The notes: generated by a model from the letters alone, not told the origin. A stretch of 20,679 bases of DNA from Spirochaetaceae bacterium (GCA_028818385.1 JAPPNY010000201.1:1-20679), one strand, 5' to 3'; positions 7,114 through 15,480 are shown, counted from the first letter of the stretch. Numbers and translations are program-made.

Positions 7114-7815
7114 ATGTACGCCATCTTCCTGGCTTTGTTCGCGCTCATCGCCGCCGGCGCCGCCGCGCAGGAGGCGCTGCCGGTATCGTTCACCGCCGCG
7201 CCCAGCCAGCACGAGCGGGCAGCACTCCCCGCGGGCATCACCGGCCTGGCATCCTGGTACGGCTGGCAGTTCCATGGCCGGCCGACCGCGAGCGGCGAGC
7301 AGTACGACATGTTCGCGCTGACCGCCGCGCACCCGACCCTGCCGTTCGACACCCTGGTGAGAGTCTCCCTTACGGGCGGTAGCGGAAGCGTCGAGGTCCG
7401 CATCAACGACCGCGGTCCGTTCGTGGCCGACCGCATCATCGACCTGTCCCTAGGCGCCGCACGCGAGTTGGGGATGCTGCGTTCCGGGGTGGCCCGGGTG
7501 CGCCTGCACGTTCTGCAGGTACCGCCCCCGACGCGGTACCTGCTGCAAGTCGGGGTGTTCAGGATCCCGGACAACGCCCACGACCTGCTCGACCGGCTGC
7601 GACTCCGGGACATCCCCGCCACCCTGGAGCCGTTCGGGGACCGGATCCGGGTGGTCACCGAACCCGCCTCCGAGGCGCAGCTCTCCGAGATCGAGCGGCG
7701 GCTTCGCGACGCCGGCATCGGCGCATGGGTACGCCGGGCGTGCGTGGAGCCGCACCCGGAAGCGCAGGCCGTCGGGCTCGGGACTCGCCGTCCGTGCCCG
7801 AGCGGTGTAACTTGA
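7114..7815 (+). CDS. RlpA-like protein: signal sequence, double-psi beta-barrel and SPOR domain
   Basis: This 233-residue exported protein begins with a hydrophobic signal sequence (MYAIFLALFALIAAGAAAQ). No lipobox cysteine is evident, so a soluble periplasmic or cleaved form is likelier than a lipoprotein. Residues 44-50 (GLASWYG) and 98-103 (NDRGPF) are the conserved ends of the RlpA double-psi beta-barrel; the aspartate in NDRGPF is the catalytic residue of the lytic transglycosylase family. A C-terminal stretch starting at YLLQVGVF (near residue 142) is a SPOR domain, which binds denuded peptidoglycan strands at the septum. The ATG at 7114 places the signal peptide correctly and has GGAG at 7095-7098 upstream, a rather long spacing. 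It is divergent from prpB and lies just upstream of a tRNA gene. Confidence 0.88.
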   Translation: MYAIFLALFALIAAGAAAQEALPVSFTAAPSQHERAALPAGITGLASWYGWQFHGRPTASGEQYDMFALTAAHPTLPFDTLVRVSLTGGSGSVEVRINDRGPFVADRIIDLSLGAARELGMLRSGVARVRLHVLQVPPPTRYLLQVGVFRIPDNAHDLLDRLRLRDIPATLEPFGDRIRVVTEPASEAQLSEIERRLRDAGIGAWVRRACVEPHPEAQAVGLGTRRPCPSGVT

Positions 7816-7837
7816 TGCGGCGCCGTGCGGCGCACAT

Positions 7838-7911
<74 letters not shown>

Positions 7912-7936
7912 GGAAGCTCCCGCAACAGGAGGGGTC

Positions 7937-9571
7937 GTGCGGATCGCCCTGGCCCAGATCAACCCGACCATCGGCGACTTCGCCGGCAACGTCGACCGCA
8001 TCGTGTCCGCCGCGCGGGCGGCGCAAGCCGGCGGCGCCACGCTGATGGTCTGCCCGGAGCTGGCGGTGTGCGGCTACCCGCCGATGGACCTGCTGGACCA
8101 CCGGTCGTTCGTGACGGCCAACCTCGACGCGGTCGACCGGTTGCGCCGGCTGCTTCCGCCGGGGCTGGGCGTGGTGGCCGGACACGTCGCCCCGAACCGG
8201 ACGGGTATCGGCAAGGCGCTGCACAACGTCGCCACCCTGCTCGCCGACGGAACCATGGTCGGCTCGCAGGCCAAGAGCCTGCTGCCCACCTACGACGTGT
8301 TCGACGAGGCGCGCTACTTCGAGCCGGCCGCCGCCTGCCGGCCCGTGCCGTTCGCCGGCGAGCGGCTGGGGCTCACCATCTGCGAGGACATCTGGTGGGA
8401 GTCGGACCCCGATCCCGCAGGCGTCTACGCGCGCGACCCGGTCGCCGAGCAGTCGCGCGCCGGCGCGACGCTGATGCTGGCGCCGTCGGCATCGCCGTAC
8501 CACCTCGGCAAGCCGGCGCTTCGCGCCGCGCTGCTGGCTCGGGTGGCGGCCACCGGTGGCTGCCCGGTCGTGTACGCCAACGCGGTCGGGGGCAACGACG
8601 GGCTCATCTTCGACGGGCAGTCCATGGCGTGCTCATGCGACGGCCGGCTGATCCACCGGTCGCCCGGGTTCCGGGAGGACGTGGCCGTGATCGACACCGA
8701 CTCGACCGGCGTCGCCGCCCCTGCCACGGACGACTACCGGGAGGTCGAATCCGCGATCGGCATCGGCCTGCGCGACTACCTGGCAAAGACCGGCCACGAC
8801 CGTGTCTGCCTGGCGATCTCCGGCGGCATCGACTCCGCGGTTGTGGCCGCCGTCGCCGCGCGCCAACTGGGCCCCGAGCGTGTCACCGCCTTCGCGCTGC
8901 CCTCGCGCTACTCGTCGCCCGGGAGCCGGCGCGATGCGGAGGACCTGGCGCGCGCGCTCGGGATCGATTTCCACGTGCTGTCGATCGAGCCGGCGTTTGC
9001 GGCATACCTGGACACGCTGGGGCCGGTCTTTGCCGGCCGCCCTCCCAACACGGCGGAGGAGAACCTGCAGGCGCGCATCCGCGGCACGCTGGTGATGGCG
9101 TTCGCGAACAAGACCGGCGCGCTGGCCCTGGCCACCGGCAACAAGAGCGAGCTAGCCACCGGCTACGCCACCCTGTACGGCGACATGGCAGGCGCGCTGG
9201 CGCCGATCGGCGACCTGTGGAAGACGCAGGTGTACGCGCTTGCCCGCCGCATCAACGAAGACGGCCCGGCCATCCCGCAGGCGACCATCGACAAGCCGCC
9301 GTCCGCAGAGCTGCGGCCCGATCAGCTCGACAGCGACTCGCTGCCGCCGTACGACGTGCTGGACGCGATCCTGCGGCGCTACGTCGAGGAGAGTGAAGGC
9401 GCCGAGCAGATCGCCGCCGCCGGCTTCGAGCCCGAGCTCGTCGGGCGCATCCTGCAGATGGTGGCGCGCTCGGAGCACAAGCGGCGCCAGGCCGCGACCG
9501 TGATCAAGCTGTCACCGCGCGCCTTCGGCCCCGGCCGCCGGTTCCCGATCGCCCGCCACGACGAAAGTTAG
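7937..9571 (+). CDS. nadE: Glutamine-dependent NAD+ synthetase
   Basis: This 544-residue two-domain enzyme makes NAD from deamido-NAD, ATP and glutamine. The N-terminal nitrilase-like glutaminase domain (about residues 1-260) shows the Glu-Lys-Cys triad: Glu41 in MVCPELAVCGYPP, Lys113 in QAKSLLPTYD and Cys149 in LTICEDIWW. The C-terminal synthetase domain starts near residue 270 and has the PP-loop SGGIDS at 295-300. It also has NTAEENLQARIRG (about 372-384) and the ATGNKSELATGYATLYGDM substrate region (near 398-416). The GTG start at 7937 has a strong AGGAGG-like ribosome site at 7928-7933. The stop overlaps the convergent pheT stop within the four bases TTAG at 9568-9571. The length is normal for the glutamine-using bacterial form. 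Confidence 0.96.
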   Translation: MRIALAQINPTIGDFAGNVDRIVSAARAAQAGGATLMVCPELAVCGYPPMDLLDHRSFVTANLDAVDRLRRLLPPGLGVVAGHVAPNRTGIGKALHNVATLLADGTMVGSQAKSLLPTYDVFDEARYFEPAAACRPVPFAGERLGLTICEDIWWESDPDPAGVYARDPVAEQSRAGATLMLAPSASPYHLGKPALRAALLARVAATGGCPVVYANAVGGNDGLIFDGQSMACSCDGRLIHRSPGFREDVAVIDTDSTGVAAPATDDYREVESAIGIGLRDYLAKTGHDRVCLAISGGIDSAVVAAVAARQLGPERVTAFALPSRYSSPGSRRDAEDLARALGIDFHVLSIEPAFAAYLDTLGPVFAGRPPNTAEENLQARIRGTLVMAFANKTGALALATGNKSELATGYATLYGDMAGALAPIGDLWKTQVYALARRINEDGPAIPQATIDKPPSAELRPDQLDSDSLPPYDVLDAILRRYVEESEGAEQIAAAGFEPELVGRILQMVARSEHKRRQAATVIKLSPRAFGPGRRFPIARHDES

Positions 9572-11307
9572 GAGGTGGCCGCCTCCAGCGTCTCCAGCTC
9601 CAACTCGCAGGCGGCGCACGGCATCTGGATCGCCCACGCCGCCAGCGCCTCCGGGTGCAGTTCGCCGATCACACCGGCACGCGTATCGTCCGCGCCGACC
9701 AGCACCTCCGCGGCGCGGCCCGGCCCAAACCTGCGATCGGCGCACGCGCGCAGCCGGTAGGGGATGCGCAGGTAGTAGAGCAACCCGGCCAGGTGCTCGT
9801 TGACGTCGTTGAATCCGGCCGCACCGTCGGCGATCAGGAAGCCCAGATGGGTGCGTGTCACCGTGCCGGAGTCGTCCCCGGCGTCGCGGCGGGCGACCTT
9901 GCCCACCTCGAACAGGCGGTGCGGGTAGACGGCGTGCGCGCTGGCCGCCTCGCAGCGCAGCAGGCTGGGCAGGCTGGAGGCGCGCACCACCGCGTAGCTT
10001 TCCGAGATCGGGTTGGCGATGCGCAGCACCTGTCCGTCGAGCTCCGCGTCGCCGGCCGCCCGCATCCGCTCGACGTGGTCGCGCTCCGAGCCGAGGTAAC
10101 TGACCATCAGTTCCTCGTACCCCAGTCCCACCATCAGCGCCCGCGCGCGCCGGCTGAACAGCTCGACGTCGGTCAGCCGGCCGGCCGTGAAGTCCTCCGG
10201 CAGCGTGGGGCGAAACGTCTCGAGGCCGCGGCCGATCACCACCTCCTCGATCACGTCCACCGGATGCAGGAAGTCGTTTCGGAACGGCGGCGGACGCACC
10301 GTCAGGGTGTCGCCGGACACCTCCGCCTCGACACCGGCGCGCCGCAGGGAGTCCAGCGCGTCGGCCGCCGCGACCGGCTCGCCGAGCAGCCGCCGCACGT
10401 AGGACAGCTCGACGCGGACCGGCACCTGGAACGCCAGCGGCGCGGTCACCTCCCGGCCGAACGGCGTGTCGTACGGGTACCTGGTGGTGACCGGATGGAT
10501 GCGAAAGCCGGCATCGGCCAGGTCGCAGGCGACGACCGCCGTGGCCAGCAACAGGTGGCTGAGGTCGGTGCCGGTCACCTCGACGAACAGGTCGTCGTCG
10601 GCAGGCGTGACCGCCCCCAGCCCGGCGCTGTTGATGACCGGCGGCAGGCTCAGCGCATCGCCCGCGGCGTCCACCAGAAAGGGATAGCGGTCGTACCCGG
10701 CGATGATCGGGCCGAACTCCGCGCCCTTGGGATGGCCGGAGAGCACCTGCCGCAGGCTCATTTCCTGAGGCGGCTGCTCGTCGGCAGGCAGGGGCGCGAA
10801 CGAGGTGGCATCCGGATCGGCGGCCACGTAGCGGATCGGGTAGCGCATGCGGCCGGCCCGGTAAACGCCCATGGCGATCGACCGCCGCTTGCGGCCGAAG
10901 CTCCAGCACAGCTTCTCCTGCGTCTGGATCAGGTCGACCAGCAGGGCCTCGCCGACCGCGGTCCCGCTCGCCTGGAAGCCGACGATGTAGGGCCGTATCG
11001 ACTTCAGCCCCGCGTCGACATCGATGACGCGCTGCTGCGAGGGGAGGGAAGCCCCTGGCTCGGAAAAGCAGTCGTAGGACGGAAGCGGCTCGCCCAGCCG
11101 GGCGCGCAGTTGCCGTGCCAGGCCGGCGGTGGACCACAGGTCGGGCCGGTTGGTGTCGTTGAGCTCGATGCGGCGGATTCCGGCATCCAGGTCGCGCTCG
11201 TCCAGCACCGCCTTGGCGCAGGACAGCAGCGGCTCCAGCTCCGCGTCGTCGATCGGCCGGCCCAGGAACCGCTCCAGCAGGCCGTCGGCCACGTCGATCT
11301 TGGGCAT
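9568..11307 (-). CDS. pheT: Phenylalanyl-tRNA synthetase beta subunit, archaeal/eukaryotic type
   Basis: This protein of 579 residues is far shorter than the usual bacterial beta subunit of about 800. It starts directly with MPKIDVADGLLERFLG and lacks the N-terminal tRNA-binding OB domain and the C-terminal anticodon-binding domain of the bacterial form. B3/B4-type editing-module sequence lies in the first half (KSIRPYIVGF, RKRRSIAMGVY, PPVINSAGLGA). It is followed by B5 (VSGDTLTVRPPPFRNDFLHPVDVIEE) and a catalytic-like core (ESYAVVRASSLPSLL, YPHRLFEVGKV, IGELHPEALAAW). It pairs with the PheS product to charge tRNA-Phe. It starts 2 bases after the pheS stop, so the two are translationally linked. 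This layout matches archaeal, eukaryotic and spirochaete enzymes (known for the family); transfer in an ancestor is likely. Confidence 0.95.
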   Translation of the reverse strand: MPKIDVADGLLERFLGRPIDDAELEPLLSCAKAVLDERDLDAGIRRIELNDTNRPDLWSTAGLARQLRARLGEPLPSYDCFSEPGASLPSQQRVIDVDAGLKSIRPYIVGFQASGTAVGEALLVDLIQTQEKLCWSFGRKRRSIAMGVYRAGRMRYPIRYVAADPDATSFAPLPADEQPPQEMSLRQVLSGHPKGAEFGPIIAGYDRYPFLVDAAGDALSLPPVINSAGLGAVTPADDDLFVEVTGTDLSHLLLATAVVACDLADAGFRIHPVTTRYPYDTPFGREVTAPLAFQVPVRVELSYVRRLLGEPVAAADALDSLRRAGVEAEVSGDTLTVRPPPFRNDFLHPVDVIEEVVIGRGLETFRPTLPEDFTAGRLTDVELFSRRARALMVGLGYEELMVSYLGSERDHVERMRAAGDAELDGQVLRIANPISESYAVVRASSLPSLLRCEAASAHAVYPHRLFEVGKVARRDAGDDSGTVTRTHLGFLIADGAAGFNDVNEHLAGLLYYLRIPYRLRACADRRFGPGRAAEVLVGADDTRAGVIGELHPEALAAWAIQMPCAACELELETLEAATS

Positions 11308-11309
11308 GC

Positions 11310-12875
11310 CTACGCTCTCCCGCCGGCCGCCGCCGCGGCAGCGCGCGTGCGCACGCGCTCGATGTCCTCCGAGAACAGTTCTCGCACCGTGTCCAGCCCC
11401 AGCGACAGCAGCGCCATGCGGTCGATGCCAAGCCCCCACGCCAGCACCGGTACGTCCACGCCCATCGGATCGCACACCTCGGGGCGGAAGATGCCCGCTC
11501 CGCCCAGCTCGAACCAGCCGAGCTGCGGGTGCTTGACCCACAGCTCCACCGACGGCTCCGTGAACGGAAAGTAGCCGGGCTCGAAGCGAACCTCCGTCGC
11601 CTTGGCCACCTCCCTGGCGAACAGCTCCAGCAGGCCCAGCAGCGAGCGCAGGTTGGCCCGCTCGCTCAGGACGATCCCCTCGGTCTGGTAGAAGTCGGCC
11701 AGGTGGGTGGCGTCCACGTCGTCGTACCGGAAACAGCGCACCACTCCGAAGTACTTGCCCGGAACCTCGGCCCCGGTGAGCGCCTTGGCCGACAGCACCG
11801 TCCCCTGGCTGCGCAGGATCAGCCGCCGCGTGAAGTCGCGGTCGAAGCGGTAGCCCCAGCCGCGGCTGCCGGTCCGTCCGCCGCGCTCGTGGGCGTCGGC
11901 CACCGGGTCCAGGAACCGCTCCGGGATCGAGGCGGTGTGGGTCGGCTCCATGACGTAGAACACGTCGTGGATGTCGCGCGCCGAGTGGGACTGCGGCATG
12001 AAGAGCGCGTCGCAGTTCCAGAACTCGGTCTCCACCAGAGGCCCGTCGAACTCCTGGAAACCGAGCGAGACCAGCTTGTCCTTGAGATCGTCCAGGAAGG
12101 TCGCGTACGGGTTGTGGCGGCCGAACAGCACCCGGTTCGGCGGGGTCTCGACGTTGTAGGGGCGCAGGCCCCGCTCCCGCCAGGCGCCGGACGCCAGGAT
12201 CTCGGGGGTCAGCACGCCGATCGCCTCGGCCGCGCCCTCCGGACCGGCGGCGAGCGCCGCCGCGACCTGCGCTCCCTGCCCGGTCAGGCGGTAGAAGACC
12301 GTCTCCCGGTCGCTCGCCCGGAAGGGCCCGCGCGCCCCGCGCCGCCGGCTGAGGGTCGCGAGCACCTCCCGGTCGCCGTCCGCAAGCGCCGACTCCCGCA
12401 ACGGCCCGGCCACGGCGGCGTCAAGCAGCCGGCGGGCGGTCGCCAGCGCCGCCGGCGGGGCGCCGATCGCCATGGCACACTTCTGAGCGTCCATCCGCAC
12501 GGCGCGGGCGCGCGCGAGGGTCCCGAACGCCGAACCCACCTCGCGCTGCTCCAGCGCGGTGCGCTCGGCAAGGTCCGGCAGCGACAGGGGACCGCCTTCG
12601 AGCTGCCGGAGGATCCGCTCCTCCGGAGTGCCGTCGCGCTGATACGAGCGGCCCAGCTCGGTCAGATCGTGCTCGACCTCGCTGACGCGGCTGGTCTCGG
12701 CCAGCCAGCCCTTGCCCGTGAGCCAGGAGATGACCTGATTGACCTGACCCAGGACCAAGCCGGCCGCCGCGGCCAGCGCTTCCGGCGTGTAGTCCTCACC
12801 CGGCTGCACCTCGCGGAGCGCTGCCGCCTCCAGCGGGTGCAAATCGGCCGGCGCTCTCGAACTCGGTGGTTGCAT
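11310..12875 (-). CDS. pheS: Phenylalanyl-tRNA synthetase alpha subunit, archaeal/eukaryotic type
   Basis: This 521-residue catalytic subunit has an N-terminal helical region with winged-helix character (about residues 1-200), as in archaeal and eukaryotic PheS, and a class II synthetase core after about residue 235. Core motifs are RHNPYATFLDDLKDKLVSLG, ETEFWNCDALFMPQSHSARD, the motif 2 region VVRCFRYDDVDATHLADFYQ, FTEPSVELWVKH, and motif 3 in WGLGIDRMALLSLGLD. It forms the alpha2-beta2 enzyme with PheT. The ATG at 12875 is chosen because upstream in-frame sequence is arginine-rich with no family resemblance. The gene lies 37 bases after the HD-domain gene and 2 bases before pheT, so a three-gene operon is likely. 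Length and motif order are normal for the archaeal type. Confidence 0.95.
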   Translation of the reverse strand: MQPPSSRAPADLHPLEAAALREVQPGEDYTPEALAAAAGLVLGQVNQVISWLTGKGWLAETSRVSEVEHDLTELGRSYQRDGTPEERILRQLEGGPLSLPDLAERTALEQREVGSAFGTLARARAVRMDAQKCAMAIGAPPAALATARRLLDAAVAGPLRESALADGDREVLATLSRRRGARGPFRASDRETVFYRLTGQGAQVAAALAAGPEGAAEAIGVLTPEILASGAWRERGLRPYNVETPPNRVLFGRHNPYATFLDDLKDKLVSLGFQEFDGPLVETEFWNCDALFMPQSHSARDIHDVFYVMEPTHTASIPERFLDPVADAHERGGRTGSRGWGYRFDRDFTRRLILRSQGTVLSAKALTGAEVPGKYFGVVRCFRYDDVDATHLADFYQTEGIVLSERANLRSLLGLLELFAREVAKATEVRFEPGYFPFTEPSVELWVKHPQLGWFELGGAGIFRPEVCDPMGVDVPVLAWGLGIDRMALLSLGLDTVRELFSEDIERVRTRAAAAAAGGRA

Positions 12876-12912
12876 GATGGGTATTGCCCTGCCTGTGATT
12901 CGGGATCGGCCG

Positions 12913-13461
12913 TCAGAGCGCCAGCTCGGCCTCGAACTGGTCGACGGCGTGGCGCATGAAGGCAAGCTTCTCCTGCGCCATCTGCGCCGACACCTCGAAG
13001 CAGAACCGCTCCGAATGCGCAAGGCGCTCGCGCAGAAACGCCAGGACCTCTTCCATGGTCTTCAGATGGTGCCAGAAGAACGCCCCGATCGACAGGCGGG
13101 CGAACCCCACCGCGCCGACGGTATCCAGCAGGTTGGCGTCGTAGAGCAGCTTCGCCTCCAGCCCATCAGGCTGCGAGCCGGGTGCGTGCTCGGCGATCGC
13201 GTCGCACACGGCGTTGACCTTGCTCACGTCGAAGCCGACTTCGCTCAGCAGCACCCGCGCCCGGTCGGTGGCAGCGCCGGCTCCACGCGCCGGCGTCTCG
13301 ATGTTGTGCAGGAAGCAGGCGGCGTGCAGGACGTCGTCGTCGTAGTCCATGCCCTCGCCGATCTCTCGCGCCAGGTGGTAGACGCGCGCCGAGTGCTCGA
13401 ATCCCGAGGCCAGACGGCCGGCCGTCAGGTCCTTGACGTACTGCACCAGCAGTTTGCGCAT
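12913..13461 (-). CDS. HD-domain (YedJ-like) protein with altered metal-binding residues
   Basis: This 182-residue protein has the layout of small HD phosphohydrolases: His23 in FEHSARVYHLA, a His-Asn pair at 52-53 in ACFLHNIE, Glu91-His92 in AIAEHAP, and EAKLLYDANLLDTVGAVGFAR at 102-122. In the family the second motif is His-Asp and the last is usually DADxLDxxGA. Here both show Asp replaced by Asn (Asn53 and Asn110). The DNA reads AAC at residue 53, so this is not a translation slip. Metal binding may be weakened or changed, and the usual nucleotide phosphohydrolase activity cannot be assumed. The ATG at 13461 is preceded by GGAG only one base upstream. It leads the pheS-pheT operon and is divergent from the aromatic biosynthesis fusion gene. 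Confidence 0.85.
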   Translation of the reverse strand: MRKLLVQYVKDLTAGRLASGFEHSARVYHLAREIGEGMDYDDDVLHAACFLHNIETPARGAGAATDRARVLLSEVGFDVSKVNAVCDAIAEHAPGSQPDGLEAKLLYDANLLDTVGAVGFARLSIGAFFWHHLKTMEEVLAFLRERLAHSERFCFEVSAQMAQEKLAFMRHAVDQFEAELAL

Positions 13462-13466
13462 GCTCC

Positions 13467-13472
13467 AGTATA
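13467..13472 (-). promoter_or_regulatory. Possible -10 box of the HD-pheS-pheT operon
   Basis: On the minus strand the hexamer TATACT, a 5 of 6 match to TATAAT, lies only 5 bases upstream of the ATG at 13461. If used, transcription would begin at or next to the start codon and give a leaderless or nearly leaderless message. No good -35 is seen at the right distance, so this is a weak call. Confidence 0.25.
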
Positions 13473-13506
13473 GGGTTCTCGGGTTCGGGGCGCCAGCGCG
13501 GGGGTC

Positions 13507-13530
13507 GGCAGGGCCGGCAGGGCCGGCACC
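13507..13530. repeat. Short tandem repeat of a 9-base unit
   Basis: GGCAGGGCC occurs twice in direct succession (13507-13515 and 13516-13524) and is followed by a partial third copy (GGCACC). It lies in the 115-base divergent spacer between the HD gene and the DAHP synthase fusion gene. It could vary in copy number between strains; no function is visible. Confidence 0.5.
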
Positions 13531-13576
13531 CGGCTACTGGCGGAACACGCGCGCCGTCGTGGATAATCGCCGTTTC

Positions 13577-15460
13577 ATGGTAGTCGTTCTGGCACGCGGC
13601 ATCTCCGAGTCGCGCCGGCAGGCAGTCCGCCGCGATCTCCAGGAGCAGGGTTTCACGGTGCGGCAGATCGAGGACGGCGAGCGCACCGTGCTGGCCGCGG
13701 TCGGTCCGCGAGTGACCGATCCCCATGCGTACGAGGCGATCGAAGGGGTCGAGCAGGTGCTGCCGATCTCCAAGCCGTACAAGCTGGCTTCCCGAGAGGT
13801 GCAGCGCGCCGACACGGTGGTGTCGGTGGGCCCCATCCGCATCGGCGGCCAGCGCATCGCCGTGATCGCCGGCCCGTCGGTGGTGGAGAGCCGCGACCAG
13901 ATCATGGAGTGCGCCGCGCTGGTGGCCGAGTCCGGTGCGGTGCTGCTGCGCGGCGCAGCGATCAAGCCGCGCACCTCGCCGTACTCCTTCCAGGGTCTGG
14001 GGCTGGAGGGCCTGCGCTTCCTGCGCGAGGCGGGCGACCGCCACGGGATGCCGGTGGTGTCGGAGGCGTCGTCGCCCGACCACCTGGCGGAGATGGCCGA
14101 GCTGGTCGACGTGCTTCAGATCGGCGCCCGCAACATGCAGAACTTCGACTTGCTGCGGCGGGTGGGCGCCCTCGGCAAGCCGGTTGTGCTCAAGCGCGGC
14201 ATGGGCGCCAGGGTCCGCGACCTGCTCATGTCGGCCGAGTACCTGCTGGCCAACGGCGCCGAGGACGTGATCCTGTGCGAGCGCGGCATCCGCACCTTCG
14301 AGACCGCCACCCGCAGCACGCTGGACCTGTCGGCGGTGCCGGCCGTGCAGGCGCTGTCGCACCTGCCGATCATCGTCGATCCCAGCCTGGGCACCGGCGA
14401 CCGCTCCAGGGTGCCGCCCATGGGGCTGGCCTCGCTGGCTGCCGGCGCACAGGGACTGCTCGTGGAGGTGCACCCCGATCCGGAGCGTGCGCTGTCCGAC
14501 GGGCCGCAGTCGCTGCACCCGGCGCAGTTCGAGAAGCTGATGCGCGACATCGACGGACTGGCCGCCGTGCTGGGCATGGAGGTGGCGCGGTTGCCGCTGG
14601 GAGCGGCCAGGACCGCGACGCCGCGTCCCGCGGGCGACGACGGCGAGCTGCCCAGGGTCGCCTTCCAGGGGGAGATGGGCGCCAACAGCGAGATCGCCAT
14701 CCGCCGCTTCCTGGAACGCGCCGAGCCCGTGCCGTGCCGGGAGTTCCGGGACGTGTTCGAGGCGGTGCTGTCGGGCGCCTGCCGCTACGGCGCCCTGCCG
14801 GTCGAGAACTCGCTGACCGGCACCATTCACCAGAACTTCGAGCTTTTGCTGCAGTTTCCTGACCTGACGATCGTCGCCGAGCGCAACATCCGCATCGTGC
14901 ACAACCTGATCGGCCGGCCGGGCGCGACCATCGACGGCATCAGGCGCGTCTATTCGCACCCGCAGGGACTGGCGCAGTGCCGGCGCTATCTGAGCGAGCA
15001 TGATTGGCAGTCGGTGTCGTTCTACGACACCGCCGGAGCGGTCGCCCACCTGGCCCGCGAAGGACAGATGAGCGACGCCACCATCGCCAGCGAGGAGGCG
15101 GCGCGTACCTACCGGATGCGCGTGCTCAAGCAGGGAATCGAGGACAACCCCCAGAACTACACGCGGTTCCTGCTCATCGCCGCGGCCGACCACCCACCCC
15201 TGGCGCCGGCCGACAAGGCCTCCCTGGTGTTCTCCACCCCGGACCGCCCCGGCGCGCTCTCGGAGTGCCTGACCGTGTTCGCCAAGCACGACCTCAACAT
15301 GACCAAGCTGGAGTCCCGCCCCATCCCCGGACGCCCCTGGGAGTACCGCTTCTACGTCGACGTTGCCCTGGGCGCCGCCGCCGACGCGCTCGGCAACGCC
15401 GAGGCGGAGCTGCGCGATCTCACCGCGAGCTACCGCATCCTGGGCGTCTACAGCTCGTAG
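13577..15460 (+). CDS. Fusion of type I-beta DAHP synthase, prephenate dehydratase and ACT domain
   Basis: This 627-residue protein joins the first step of aromatic amino acid synthesis to the phenylalanine-committing step. Residues 1-65 are a ferredoxin-like regulatory domain. Residues 66-340 are a DAHP synthase barrel with KPRTSPYSFQG (130-140), LQIGARNMQNF (180-190), VLKRGM (204-209) and ERGIRTFET (235-243). Residues 358-533 are prephenate dehydratase with GALPVENSLTGTI (405-417), YSHPQGLAQC (459-468), DTAGAV and NYTRF (527-531). Residues 546-627 are an ACT domain with RPGALSE and ESRP, the phenylalanine-sensing motifs. Two of the four expected metal ligands are changed: Ser101 stands where GPC has Cys, and Leu271 where DPSH has His. 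Glu297 and Asp308 remain. The barrel may be inactive, altered or regulatory. The ATG at 13577 opens the protein exactly at the conserved N-terminal strand. Confidence 0.93.
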   Translation: MVVVLARGISESRRQAVRRDLQEQGFTVRQIEDGERTVLAAVGPRVTDPHAYEAIEGVEQVLPISKPYKLASREVQRADTVVSVGPIRIGGQRIAVIAGPSVVESRDQIMECAALVAESGAVLLRGAAIKPRTSPYSFQGLGLEGLRFLREAGDRHGMPVVSEASSPDHLAEMAELVDVLQIGARNMQNFDLLRRVGALGKPVVLKRGMGARVRDLLMSAEYLLANGAEDVILCERGIRTFETATRSTLDLSAVPAVQALSHLPIIVDPSLGTGDRSRVPPMGLASLAAGAQGLLVEVHPDPERALSDGPQSLHPAQFEKLMRDIDGLAAVLGMEVARLPLGAARTATPRPAGDDGELPRVAFQGEMGANSEIAIRRFLERAEPVPCREFRDVFEAVLSGACRYGALPVENSLTGTIHQNFELLLQFPDLTIVAERNIRIVHNLIGRPGATIDGIRRVYSHPQGLAQCRRYLSEHDWQSVSFYDTAGAVAHLAREGQMSDATIASEEAARTYRMRVLKQGIEDNPQNYTRFLLIAAADHPPLAPADKASLVFSTPDRPGALSECLTVFAKHDLNMTKLESRPIPGRPWEYRFYVDVALGAAADALGNAEAELRDLTASYRILGVYSS

Positions 15461-15480
15461 GCGAGGTGGACGGGAACCGA

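Noticed and set aside
7816..7837. GC-rich inverted sequence before the tRNA considered as a terminator or phage attachment site
   Set aside because: The arms are too short and there is no T-run. There is no integrase gene or duplicated tRNA 3' end in the window to support an attachment site.
9655..11574. Very long plus-strand open frame opposite pheT
   Set aside because: It covers a well-supported essential gene on the minus strand, and its translation is low-complexity with no motif.
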